This document shows positions 17,883 through 25,063 of a stretch of 61,857 nt of DNA, in pieces (the first letter of the stretch is position 1; every line of letters starts with the position of its first letter). The position numbers and the translations under genes were made by a program. The stretch comes from Alcanivoracaceae bacterium (lineage in GTDB: Bacteria > Pseudomonadota > Gammaproteobacteria > Pseudomonadales > Alcanivoracaceae). The notes beneath the pieces are model-generated. The model was not told where the DNA came from. It saw only the letters and a list, made by a program, of their open reading frames with translations, and did not search any database. Where the stretch lies: positions 1-61,857 of the forward strand of contig PAJO01000022.1 of the NCBI GenBank assembly GCA_002706085.1, given 5' to 3'.

Positions 17883-18848
17883 ATGGCATTTACGCAGGAG
17901 CGAAAGGTGGCCGCCAACGGCCTCGAATTCTTTGTGGCAGAAGCGGGTGAGCCCGGTAAGCCGCTGGTGTTATGCCTGCACGGGTTTCCGGAGTGCTGGG
18001 CTTCCTGGCGCTATCAACTGCCGGTGCTGGCGCAGTCCGGATACTACGCAGTGGCCCCGGATCTGCGCGGTTACGGCTTTACCGGCGGTCCCAAAGAGGT
18101 GGCAGCGTACCGTAACAGCCAGCTGGTCGAAGACGTCATGGGGCTGATTGATGCGTTGGGTTACGACAGTGCCATCCTGGTGGCCCATGACTGGGGATGC
18201 GGGCTGGCCTGGCAGGTGGCGCGGCGATACCCGGAGCGTATCAACGCGCTCGTCGGTATGTCTGTTCCCTATGGCGGGCCGGCCCCGGTGGCGCCAACGG
18301 AGGCCATGCGCAAGCTGTTCCAGGGTGGGTTCTTCTACATGCTCTATTTTCAGCAACCGGCGGTGCCTGAAGCTGAGCTGGAACAGGATGTCACACGCAG
18401 CCTGAAGCTGGTGTTCCACAGTCTCTCTGCGGAGGGTATCCAGGAGTATCGCCCGGCGCCGGATAACACGGCCTTCTTGCAAGGGATGCCAGAACCGGAG
18501 GAGCAGCCGCGATGGATGCGCGATGAAGATCTCGCCTATTACGTGGAACGTTTCGAGCACAGCGGTTTTACCGGGCCGATCAATTGGTACCGGGCGATGG
18601 ACCTCTCATGGGAAGAAGAGCGGGATGATGACAACTGGCAAATTCCGGTGCCCACTTTATTCCTTGGGGGAATGCAGGACCCGGTCATCCAGTTCGGCCA
18701 GAAGGCGCTGCAGCGCATGCCGGATTATGTCCCGGATCTGCGTACCGTGCTGATCGATCAGTGTGGTCACTGGATTCAAATGGAGCAGGCGGCGGAAGTA
18801 AACCGGGAAATTCTGGCGTTTCTTGAGGAGGTTGAAGGTGGCCGATAG
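17883..18848 (+). CDS. Alpha/beta hydrolase, epoxide hydrolase type
   Basis: Soluble hydrolase of 321 residues of the epoxide hydrolase branch. The oxyanion motif HGFPECWASW is at residues 33-42. The nucleophile is Asp103 in AHDWGCGLAWQ, an aspartate as expected for epoxide hydrolases rather than a serine. The acid is in LGGMQDPVIQ and the base histidine in QCGHWIQME near the C-terminus. AGGA precedes the ATG. It overlaps the next gene by 11 bases, so the two are translated together. The substrate may be an epoxide from alkene or xenobiotic oxidation, but this is an inference. Confidence 0.85.
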   Translation: MAFTQERKVAANGLEFFVAEAGEPGKPLVLCLHGFPECWASWRYQLPVLAQSGYYAVAPDLRGYGFTGGPKEVAAYRNSQLVEDVMGLIDALGYDSAILVAHDWGCGLAWQVARRYPERINALVGMSVPYGGPAPVAPTEAMRKLFQGGFFYMLYFQQPAVPEAELEQDVTRSLKLVFHSLSAEGIQEYRPAPDNTAFLQGMPEPEEQPRWMRDEDLAYYVERFEHSGFTGPINWYRAMDLSWEEERDDDNWQIPVPTLFLGGMQDPVIQFGQKALQRMPDYVPDLRTVLIDQCGHWIQMEQAAEVNREILAFLEEVEGGR

Positions 18849-19311
18849 CAGTAATTTTGACCGAGTAGGTGAATTCCATCAGGCCTTTTCCCTGCCCGTA
18901 GAGTCTCGGCCTGTCGTGCCGGATGATCGAACTATCCGGTTGCGTCTGGCGTTGCTGCTGGAAGAGTTTCATGAGCTGGCGGATGCCACTTGCCAGCAGC
19001 CCAATGCTGCCCAACGTGCGTTCCTGGATACCCTGTCGCGTGCCCGGGAGCAGCTTGAGTTGCTGACCGAGTTCAATGTCGATCTTGTGGAAGTGGCCGA
19101 TGCGCTGACGGATATCAACTACGTGACCTATGGTGCGGGTCATACCTTCGGGATTGACCTCAACGCCACCTGTGAAGAAGTGCATCGCAGTAACATGAGC
19201 AAGTTGGGGGCCGATGGGAAACCGGTGAAAGATGACCGTGGCAAGGTCCTCAAGGGGCCAGACTATTCCCCTCCAGATTTGCAGCAGGTGCTGGAGAGAG
19301 CCGCCGGGTAA
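18838..19311 (+). CDS. MazG / phosphoribosyl-ATP pyrophosphohydrolase-like protein
   Basis: 157-residue protein of the all-alpha NTP pyrophosphatase superfamily. The metal-binding pattern is visible: LLLEEFHELADA near residue 41 and LVEVADALTDINYVTYGAGHTFGIDL near residues 80-105, with HRSNMSKLG after it. Such enzymes hydrolyse nucleotides to monophosphates and often clean the nucleotide pool. The GTG at 18838 is chosen because GAGGAGG lies six bases upstream; it sits inside the end of the hydrolase gene. The substrate is unknown. Confidence 0.8.
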   Translation: MADSSNFDRVGEFHQAFSLPVESRPVVPDDRTIRLRLALLLEEFHELADATCQQPNAAQRAFLDTLSRAREQLELLTEFNVDLVEVADALTDINYVTYGAGHTFGIDLNATCEEVHRSNMSKLGADGKPVKDDRGKVLKGPDYSPPDLQQVLERAAG

Positions 19312-19437
19312 GAATAGAACCTCTCTGAAAGTAGCGGGAAACTGATCTGAATCAATGCAGGAGTGGTGGCGGTTGGCGACTATAGCGGCGGGACATGGTC
19401 CCGCTGCGTATGCTTCCGGTTGTCTCCGGAACATTTC

Positions 19438-19465
19438 AGGCCCCGCGTGTCGGGGCCTTTTCTTT
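19438..19465 (+). terminator. Terminator-like hairpin after the MazG-like gene
   Basis: AGGCCCCG-CGTGT-CGGGGCCT followed by TTTCTTT. The T tract favours the plus strand, so it would end the hydrolase/MazG-like transcript. It also lies 24 bases beyond the stop of the convergent reductase gene. A second perfect hairpin, GCGGGAC-ATG-GTCCCGC, lies at 19388-19404. Confidence 0.75.
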
Positions 19466-19488
19466 GTGTGCCTGCACAGTAAGTCTTG

Positions 19489-21495
19489 TTACCAGTGAAT
19501 TCCCTTGAACAAGCGGGAGAAGGCGGCCTGTTCCCGGCTGATCTTTTTCGGTGTGCCTTCCTTACCGCCAAGCGCCGCGGCGGAATCCGAAAAGAGTTTG
19601 TAGCCGGTGTTCATGATTGTTTCCGTGACCTTGGGGGTGAGGAAATGCATGACCTGGCCCATGATCCCCAGGTTGGTCGCAATGCGTTTTGGTTGGCGCA
19701 CAATGGCGTCGCAGATCATGTCGGCCGCCTGGGTTGGGCTGATGGTGGGTACGTGGTTGTAGATCTTGGTGGGTGCAATCATCGGCGTGCGTACCAGGGG
19801 CATATTGATCGTCGTAAAGCGAATTCCCTCGTGCGCCAGCTCGCTGGATGCACAGCGGGTGAAGGCATCCAGTGCCGCCTTGGATGCCACGTAGGCAGAA
19901 AAGCGGGGGGCATTGGTCAGTACGCCGATACTGGAGATATTGATCACATGGCCGCCGCCGCGCTCAATCATGGCGGGCATCAGTTGCATGATTAACCGCA
20001 GTGCGCCGAAGTAATTGAGCTGCATGGTGCGCTCGTAATCGTGGAAGCGATCAAAGGAGTGCACCACGGAACGACGAATAGAGCGTCCCGCATTGTTGAC
20101 CAGCACATCCACGTGGCCGTGGTCGGCAATCACCTGTTGGACCAGCTGATCCACGCTGTTGAGATCGGAAACATCACAGCTGTAGGCCTGCGCTGTTCCA
20201 CCAAGCTGGTCAATCTCATGCAGGGTTTCATCCAGTTTTTCTGCGGTGCGAGCGACTACCAGTACAGTGGCGCCGGCCCGTGCCAGCTTCAGGGCGGTGG
20301 CTTTGCCAATACCCGATGTGGCACCGGTGACCATGACGATCTTGCCCTCCACTCGTTCCGGCAGGGTGGGCAGGGGCTGGAGTTCATCCTTGCGCTCGCC
20401 GCGGTCCGGATCCAGATGGTTTTCCCAGAAGTCCCAGAGTTGCTGGATGTAGGTTTCCAGCTCCGGCGCCTCGATACCGGTATTTGCCAGGGCGTTGCGG
20501 CTACGGCGGTTGTCATAGTCGGTCGGGAAAGTCAGAAACTTCATTGCCGACGGGGGGATATCCAGGTTTTCCAGTGCGGCGTTGACCACCATTTTCGGCG
20601 TCATGGCACTGACACCCTTCTTGACGATGCCGGGTACGGCATCAAACAGGCTGTTGTCGAGTTTGACTGCCCAGCGTGGCGCCTGCGCCGCGCCGGCAAT
20701 CACATCCATGATTTCGCCAAGCGAATAGGAGCGGTCCGCGGTGAGATGAAAACACTCGCCGTCGCCCTGCTCCCGGTGGGCGATGTGGTCGAGTGCATCC
20801 GCGACAAAATCTACCGGCACAATGTTGAACTTGCCGCCTTCGACACCGACCAGCGGAATCCAGTTGGGCAGCACGTCTTTGAGCTTCTGGATCAGTTTGA
20901 ACAGGTAGTAAGGGCCGTCGACCTTGTCCATCTCGCCGGTTTCGGAATGCCCCACCACCATGGAGGGGCGGTAGATGCGCCAGGGGAGTTTGCTTTCCTG
21001 GCGTACCAGTGCCTCGGATTCATGCTTGGTCAGCAGGTAAGGGTCGTCCAGACCGGTGGCCTCTTCAAACATGTCTTCGGTGAAGGTGCCATCGTAAAGC
21101 CCGGCGGCAGCGATGGACGAAACGTGGTGAAAACACTTGGCTTCCAGTTTCTCTGCGAGCTTGAGGGTTTGCCGGGTGCCTTCAATGTTGGTGTAGCGTT
21201 GGGTGTTCTCATCGGCGGTCAGATCGTAAATGGCTGCCAGATGGAAAAAGTGGTCGATCTGGCCTTTCAGGTCGTCCTGGTCGCGTTTACTGATGCCGAG
21301 CAACTTGTCGTTGATGTCGCCATGGATGGCCACCAGCTGGTCGGGGTCGGCACCCAGTCGACGGCGAAGGGCGTCGAGCTTGTATTCCGATCCTGAGCGG
21401 ACCAGTGCGAACACCCGGGTATCGTCCCGCTTGAGCAGTCGGGCCACCAGAAAACGGCCAATAAACCCTGTGGCACCGGTAATGAAATAGTTCAT
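19489..21495 (-). CDS. Two-domain fatty acyl-CoA (acyl-ACP) reductase, wax-ester type
   Basis: 668-residue fusion of two SDR domains. The N-terminal reductase has the NAD(P) motif GATGFIGRF, the catalytic YLLTK (PYLLTKHES) and GHSETGEMDKVDGPYYLFKLIQKL. The C-terminal classical SDR starts near residue 382 (KIVMVTGATSGIGKATALK), with NNAGRS and SAYVASK. Both the order and the length match the Marinobacter enzyme (about 661 residues) that reduces fatty acyl-CoA to fatty alcohol, the precursor of wax esters. The ATG at 21495 has AAGGGG upstream. A divergent TetR gene and an operator array suggest dedicated regulation. Confidence 0.92.
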   Translation of the reverse strand: MNYFITGATGFIGRFLVARLLKRDDTRVFALVRSGSEYKLDALRRRLGADPDQLVAIHGDINDKLLGISKRDQDDLKGQIDHFFHLAAIYDLTADENTQRYTNIEGTRQTLKLAEKLEAKCFHHVSSIAAAGLYDGTFTEDMFEEATGLDDPYLLTKHESEALVRQESKLPWRIYRPSMVVGHSETGEMDKVDGPYYLFKLIQKLKDVLPNWIPLVGVEGGKFNIVPVDFVADALDHIAHREQGDGECFHLTADRSYSLGEIMDVIAGAAQAPRWAVKLDNSLFDAVPGIVKKGVSAMTPKMVVNAALENLDIPPSAMKFLTFPTDYDNRRSRNALANTGIEAPELETYIQQLWDFWENHLDPDRGERKDELQPLPTLPERVEGKIVMVTGATSGIGKATALKLARAGATVLVVARTAEKLDETLHEIDQLGGTAQAYSCDVSDLNSVDQLVQQVIADHGHVDVLVNNAGRSIRRSVVHSFDRFHDYERTMQLNYFGALRLIMQLMPAMIERGGGHVINISSIGVLTNAPRFSAYVASKAALDAFTRCASSELAHEGIRFTTINMPLVRTPMIAPTKIYNHVPTISPTQAADMICDAIVRQPKRIATNLGIMGQVMHFLTPKVTETIMNTGYKLFSDSAAALGGKEGTPKKISREQAAFSRLFKGIHW

Positions 21496-21613
21496 GAATT
21501 GCCCCTTGTTGCGTCCTTGCTGTCCGCCTGTGGCGGGCAGTCTGTGTTGTAGCGCGTTCGACTCTGACAGTTCGATAGTGCGCCGACCGTCTGGCAAGTG
21601 CCAAATCTCTTGC

Positions 21614-21735
21614 CTTACATTTGTTAGTTGGATTTTGTTTCACCTTACAAGTGTTTGTCAAAGATTATTTTGTAATCACCATGTTATTGCCAAATGATCC
21701 GTATTCATGGGAACATAAAACTAACAGTTGTTAGT
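21614..21735. promoter_or_regulatory. Three-copy palindromic operator array
   Basis: Three related 14-bp sites fit CTWACA-NN-TGTTWG: CTTACATTTGTTAG (21614-21627), CTTACAAGTGTTTG (21644-21657) and CTAACAGTTGTTAG (21721-21734). The last is a perfect palindrome, with arms of seven when flanks are counted. The first two overlap the predicted reductase promoter. The third lies ten bases before the tetR start. This is the arrangement expected for a TetR repressor controlling the reductase and itself. Confidence 0.7.
21632..21661 (-). promoter_or_regulatory. Predicted promoter of the fatty acyl reductase gene
   Basis: On the minus strand, a perfect -35 TTGACA (21661-21656) is followed by an 18-base spacer and a -10 CAAAAT (21637-21632, 4 of 6). 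It lies about 140 bases upstream of the start codon. One palindromic operator lies in the spacer and another just downstream. Confidence 0.55.
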
Positions 21736-21744
21736 GGTACGGTT

Positions 21745-22377
21745 ATGGCTGAGACAGCGCGACAGCGACAAAAACGGCAAACTCGTGAGCGGATCCTGGC
21801 GGCGGCACGTTCGCTGATGGCAGGGGGGCGAGGCCTGGATAGCCTGGGGTTGCGTGAAGTTGCCCGCGAAAGCGAGCTGGCGGCAACGTCACTCTACAAC
21901 CACTTTCCCGATATGGAGGCGTTGGGGCTGGCGCTGATCGATTCCTGTTGTTTCCGGTTGCGTTCGGCCATGGAGTACGAGCGTCGCAGTATGATCGAGA
22001 TTGGTCCGGCCCAGGCGGTGAAAGAGTTGGTTCAGCGGTTCGTTCGTTATCTGGACGAGAATGGCAATGACTTTCGCTTGTTGGTGCAGCAACGACTGGG
22101 AAGCCATGACCGCTACCGCTCGCGAATCCAGCGTGAGTTGCAGCTGTTGGTCGATGAGTTGGCCGACGATGTGGGCAAGGCTGTCGCTGCCCGGGGCGGA
22201 GCCCCGGTTCCTGCCGAACAGGAAGCGGAAGCGGCCATCGCGATTATGTTCGGTGCCGGGATCTCCATGCTTGATGCCAGTACGGCCGCCCGCAACGTGT
22301 TGGCGGAGCATGCCTGCCTGCAACTGGAGATGATGGCGCTGGGGGGGCGAGCCATGGCGGCAGGCTACCGGTTGTAA
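21745..22377 (+). CDS. TetR-family transcriptional regulator
   Basis: 210-residue repressor. The N-terminal TetR helix-turn-helix (RERILAAARSLMAGGRGLDSLGLREVARESELAATSLYNHFPDMEALGLALID) is clear. The C-terminal ligand domain (about residues 75-205) resembles the FabR/DesT branch, which senses acyl-CoA, although this is a weak call. The ATG at 21745 (MAETARQRQKRQT) is chosen over an upstream ATG because the upstream codons would carry an operator palindrome. It is divergent from the fatty acyl reductase and is its likely regulator. Confidence 0.85.
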   Translation: MAETARQRQKRQTRERILAAARSLMAGGRGLDSLGLREVARESELAATSLYNHFPDMEALGLALIDSCCFRLRSAMEYERRSMIEIGPAQAVKELVQRFVRYLDENGNDFRLLVQQRLGSHDRYRSRIQRELQLLVDELADDVGKAVAARGGAPVPAEQEAEAAIAIMFGAGISMLDASTAARNVLAEHACLQLEMMALGGRAMAAGYRL

Positions 22378-22499
22378 GTGTCAGTTTTGTGCCAAAGTGG
22401 CAATATCCTTGTAGTTTGTGACGTGATTCGTAGGTTTTTGACACTTTTTGCACTACAAAAGGGCATCTTCGAGCAGCTGGCCACAACAGGGAGGTGGTG

Positions 22500-22817
22500 A
22501 TGGCGTTTGACCCCAGGGACCCGTACGATGCCGCAGCCCTCTACGACATGTGGCTGAACTGCAGTCGTTGCCCCACGTCTTTCGACTATGAGCCCGGCGG
22601 CGATATCGATCTGGACTATTATCATCGCATTGGCCAGCAGGCCCGTGTCGAAAATTGGGCGGTACTCCCCGCACGTAGCCAGGGTGATGAGCTGATGTTC
22701 AACGTCCTTTGCCCTGTGTGTGCTGACCGCCTTGGCGTCAGTGGTTGTGATGGCCGCATGGAGCTGGCAGCGCCAGTCATCGACCAGATCTGCCGCGCCA
22801 TGCGCCTTGCCTCCTGA
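22500..22817 (+). CDS. Hypothetical protein with paired CxxC motifs, 105 residues
   Basis: Not recognised. Four cysteines form two CxxC pairs, NCSRCP near residue 22 and LCPVCA near residue 72, as in a zinc ribbon. A further cysteine pair lies further on (SGCDG, DQICRAM). The protein is acidic, has no membrane segment and is rich in Asp and Tyr near the N-terminus. The ATG at 22500 has GGGAGG five bases upstream, better than the GTGs before it. It stands between tetR and the nitroreductase on the same strand with its own AT-rich upstream region, so it is probably a separate unit. Confidence 0.7.
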   Translation: MAFDPRDPYDAAALYDMWLNCSRCPTSFDYEPGGDIDLDYYHRIGQQARVENWAVLPARSQGDELMFNVLCPVCADRLGVSGCDGRMELAAPVIDQICRAMRLAS

Positions 22818-22915
22818 TATATCGGATTTTCCTGCTTTTTTGTGAGCGTTCCTGTCATCGCTCTGGGTCTGTGGGCTGGTTAGACTCCGCTAAACCCTAG
22901 ACCGGAGTATCCCTC

Positions 22916-23593
22916 ATGAATGCCGATTCCATGTCCTTGGCTGATGCCCTCAAACAGCGCCGTTCCGTGCGTGGCTTTCTGGACAAGCCTGTGCCTCAGG
23001 AGGTGCTGGAGTCGGTATTTTCACTGGCCCAGCATGCCCCTTCCAACTGCAATATTCAGCCTTGGCAGGTGTGGGTAGCGAGTGGTCAGGTGCGGGACGC
23101 CTTGCGTGAGCGCATGGTGGACAAGGTCAGTCGCGGTGTGCCGTTTGCGCCGGATTATGAAAGCTTGCCCCGTTTCGACGGCGTCTATCGTCAGCGCCAG
23201 GTCGATTGCGCGATGGAATTGTACGGCAGCATGGGGATCGCCCGGGAAGACCGGGAAGGGCGCCAGCGGGCCGAGTTGCGCAATTTTCAGTTATTTGATG
23301 CCCCTCATGTCGTGTTTATCGGCATGGAGAAGCAGTTCGGCGTGACGGTGGCGCTGGATGTGGGGATGTATATTCAGTCCTTGCTGCTGACGATGACCGC
23401 TCATGGACTGGGGGCGTGTGCCCAGGGGAGTATGCGTTACTACCCGGATGATGTCCGTGAGCTGCTGGAGATTCCGGAGTCCACGGCGATCGTGCTGGGT
23501 ATCAGTTTTGGGTATGAAGATCCGGAGATCGCCGCTAATCGTACCCGCGTTGGCCGGGTGCCGCTGGGCGAGTCGGTGCGTTTCTGCGGCTGA
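22916..23593 (+). CDS. Nitroreductase family protein
   Basis: 225-residue FMN-dependent oxidoreductase of the nitroreductase family. The FMN-binding N-terminus is typical (ALKQRRSVRGFLDKPVP, then LAQHAPSNCNIQPWQVWV), as is the C-terminal GLGACAQGSMRYYPDDVRELLEIPES...LGISFGYEDP. These enzymes reduce nitroaromatics or quinones with NAD(P)H. GGAG lies nine bases before the ATG. The physiological substrate is unknown. Confidence 0.9.
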   Translation: MNADSMSLADALKQRRSVRGFLDKPVPQEVLESVFSLAQHAPSNCNIQPWQVWVASGQVRDALRERMVDKVSRGVPFAPDYESLPRFDGVYRQRQVDCAMELYGSMGIAREDREGRQRAELRNFQLFDAPHVVFIGMEKQFGVTVALDVGMYIQSLLLTMTAHGLGACAQGSMRYYPDDVRELLEIPESTAIVLGISFGYEDPEIAANRTRVGRVPLGESVRFCG

Positions 23594-23651
23594 CAGACGA
23601 GCAGGGCGGTATTGTGCTAGAATGGTCGTTTTCCCGGCAAAGCAGACCTGC

Positions 23652-24014
23652 ATGATCATCGTTAAAGGCTCGTTTCCTATCAAGTCCGACCAGCAACCTG
23701 AAGCGCTGGAGCTGGTGCAGCAATTGGCCAGCGCCTCACGCAAGGAACAGGGCTGTCTTGCCTACGAGGTCTATGTGCAGGCGGATGAGCCCCGAGTGAT
23801 CATGGTTTGGCAGCAATGGCGTTGCCTGGACTCCCTGGAGGTTCATTTCGGATCCGAGCATGTGGATGCGTTTCTGGATGCGATCCCCGACCTTATTGAT
23901 GGTGAGGTGAGTTCTGCCCGTTTTGATGTCAGCGGTGTGGACGGGGAGCCGGTCGTGGATGAACCCCAGGACATTGCACCGGTAGTGCTGGCAGACAACA
24001 TTACCCTGCACTGA
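23652..24014 (+). CDS. Antibiotic biosynthesis monooxygenase (ABM) domain protein
   Basis: 120-residue protein with an ABM ferredoxin-like domain over the first 95 residues: MIIVKGSFPIKSDQQPEALELVQQLASASRKEQGCLAYEVYVQADEP. This is the layout of small quinol monooxygenases such as YgiN. A tail of about 25 residues is acidic. The ATG at 23652 is the only one that leaves a full domain; its Shine-Dalgarno is weak. It follows the nitroreductase on the same strand at 58 bases. Both act on redox-active aromatics in general, so a shared role is possible but not shown. Confidence 0.78.
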   Translation: MIIVKGSFPIKSDQQPEALELVQQLASASRKEQGCLAYEVYVQADEPRVIMVWQQWRCLDSLEVHFGSEHVDAFLDAIPDLIDGEVSSARFDVSGVDGEPVVDEPQDIAPVVLADNITLH

Positions 24015-24133
24015 TTTTTCCTCTTTGCCCGGTTCCCGCCATTTCGTTTTAGGCAGCGGGTCTGTCGCCCGCTGCCATGCCCTTTCCCGTTAATCTGCGC
24101 TAGTCTCCCAGGTTCGTACTGGCAGGAGCGTGC

Positions 24134-25063
24134 ATGAAAACCCGTATCGAATCCGTAGAAGACATTGTCAGCAGTTTTGCCGGGCAGGGGTATATCTGTA
24201 GCGAACAAGTGGCGCTGGCGATCTATCTGGCGGCGCAGCTGAACAAGCCAGTACTGGTGGAGGGGCCGCCCGGAGTCGGCAAGACCGAGCTGGCCAAGGC
24301 GGCGTCGGCTTTTCTGGAGGCGCCGCTCATTCGTTTGCAGTGCTATGAAGGGCTGGATGAAAGTCGCGCACTGTATGAGTGGAAGTATGGCAAGCAGTTG
24401 CTGTACACCCAGTTATTGCGCGACAAGCTGGGCAGCATGCTGGCGGATACCGACAGTCTGGATGCCAGCATGGCAAGACTGGGCGATCTCGGTGAAGCCT
24501 TCTATAGCGATACGTTTCTTGAACCTCGTCCCTTGTTGCAAGCGCTTCGCAGCGACGAACCAGCGGTATTGTTAATTGACGAAATCGACAAGGCGGATCA
24601 GGAATTCGAGGCATTCCTGTTGGAGCTGTTATCGGATTTCCAGATTTCCATTCCTGAGCTGGGTACCGTCAGAGCGAAGCATCAGCCACTGGTGCTACTC
24701 ACCAGTAATGATCAACGTGAACTGTCTGACGCCCTCAAGCGCCGCTGCCTCCACCTCTATATCCCCTATCCGGCCCCGGAGCTGGAGTCGCAGATCGTTT
24801 CAGCCCGGGTGCCGGAGCTGGATGGCCAGCTGCGTGATCAGCTGGTGGCGTTTATCCAGTACCTGCGCGAACAGGACATGAAGAAGTTGCCGGCCATCTC
24901 GGAAACCCTCGATTGGGCCCGTGCGCTGGTGCTGTTGCATGCTGACAGCCTCTCGCAGGAGCTGGTGGCCGATACCCTGAATCTGGTACTGAAGACCGAG
25001 CAGGATGTGACGTTGGCACGGGAGCTGTTGCCAGGCTGGTTGCGCAAGTTCGGGAAGCGCTGA
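24134..25063 (+). CDS. MoxR-family AAA+ ATPase
   Basis: 309-residue AAA+ chaperone-like ATPase. Walker A is EGPPGVGKTELAKA near residue 40, Walker B is VLLIDEIDKAD near residue 145, and sensor 1 is VLLTSNDQRELSDALKRRCLHLYI. The segment QCYEGLDESRALYEWKYGKQLL is characteristic of the CoxD-like branch. MoxR ATPases act with VWA proteins to insert metals or assemble complexes. The stop overlaps the start of the VWA gene by one base (TGATG). CAGGAG precedes the ATG. No CO dehydrogenase genes are in the window, so the client is unknown. Confidence 0.9.
   Translation: MKTRIESVEDIVSSFAGQGYICSEQVALAIYLAAQLNKPVLVEGPPGVGKTELAKAASAFLEAPLIRLQCYEGLDESRALYEWKYGKQLLYTQLLRDKLGSMLADTDSLDASMARLGDLGEAFYSDTFLEPRPLLQALRSDEPAVLLIDEIDKADQEFEAFLLELLSDFQISIPELGTVRAKHQPLVLLTSNDQRELSDALKRRCLHLYIPYPAPELESQIVSARVPELDGQLRDQLVAFIQYLREQDMKKLPAISETLDWARALVLLHADSLSQELVADTLNLVLKTEQDVTLARELLPGWLRKFGKR

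Noticed and set aside
20041-21396. 451-codon plus-strand reading frame opposite the fatty acyl reductase gene
   Set aside because: It is antisense to a well-supported gene, with a composition typical of a shadow in GC-rich coding sequence.
22388-22410. Sigma-54-type promoter near TGGCAATATCCTTG
   Set aside because: The GG and GC elements are not at the required spacing, with GT in place of GC.
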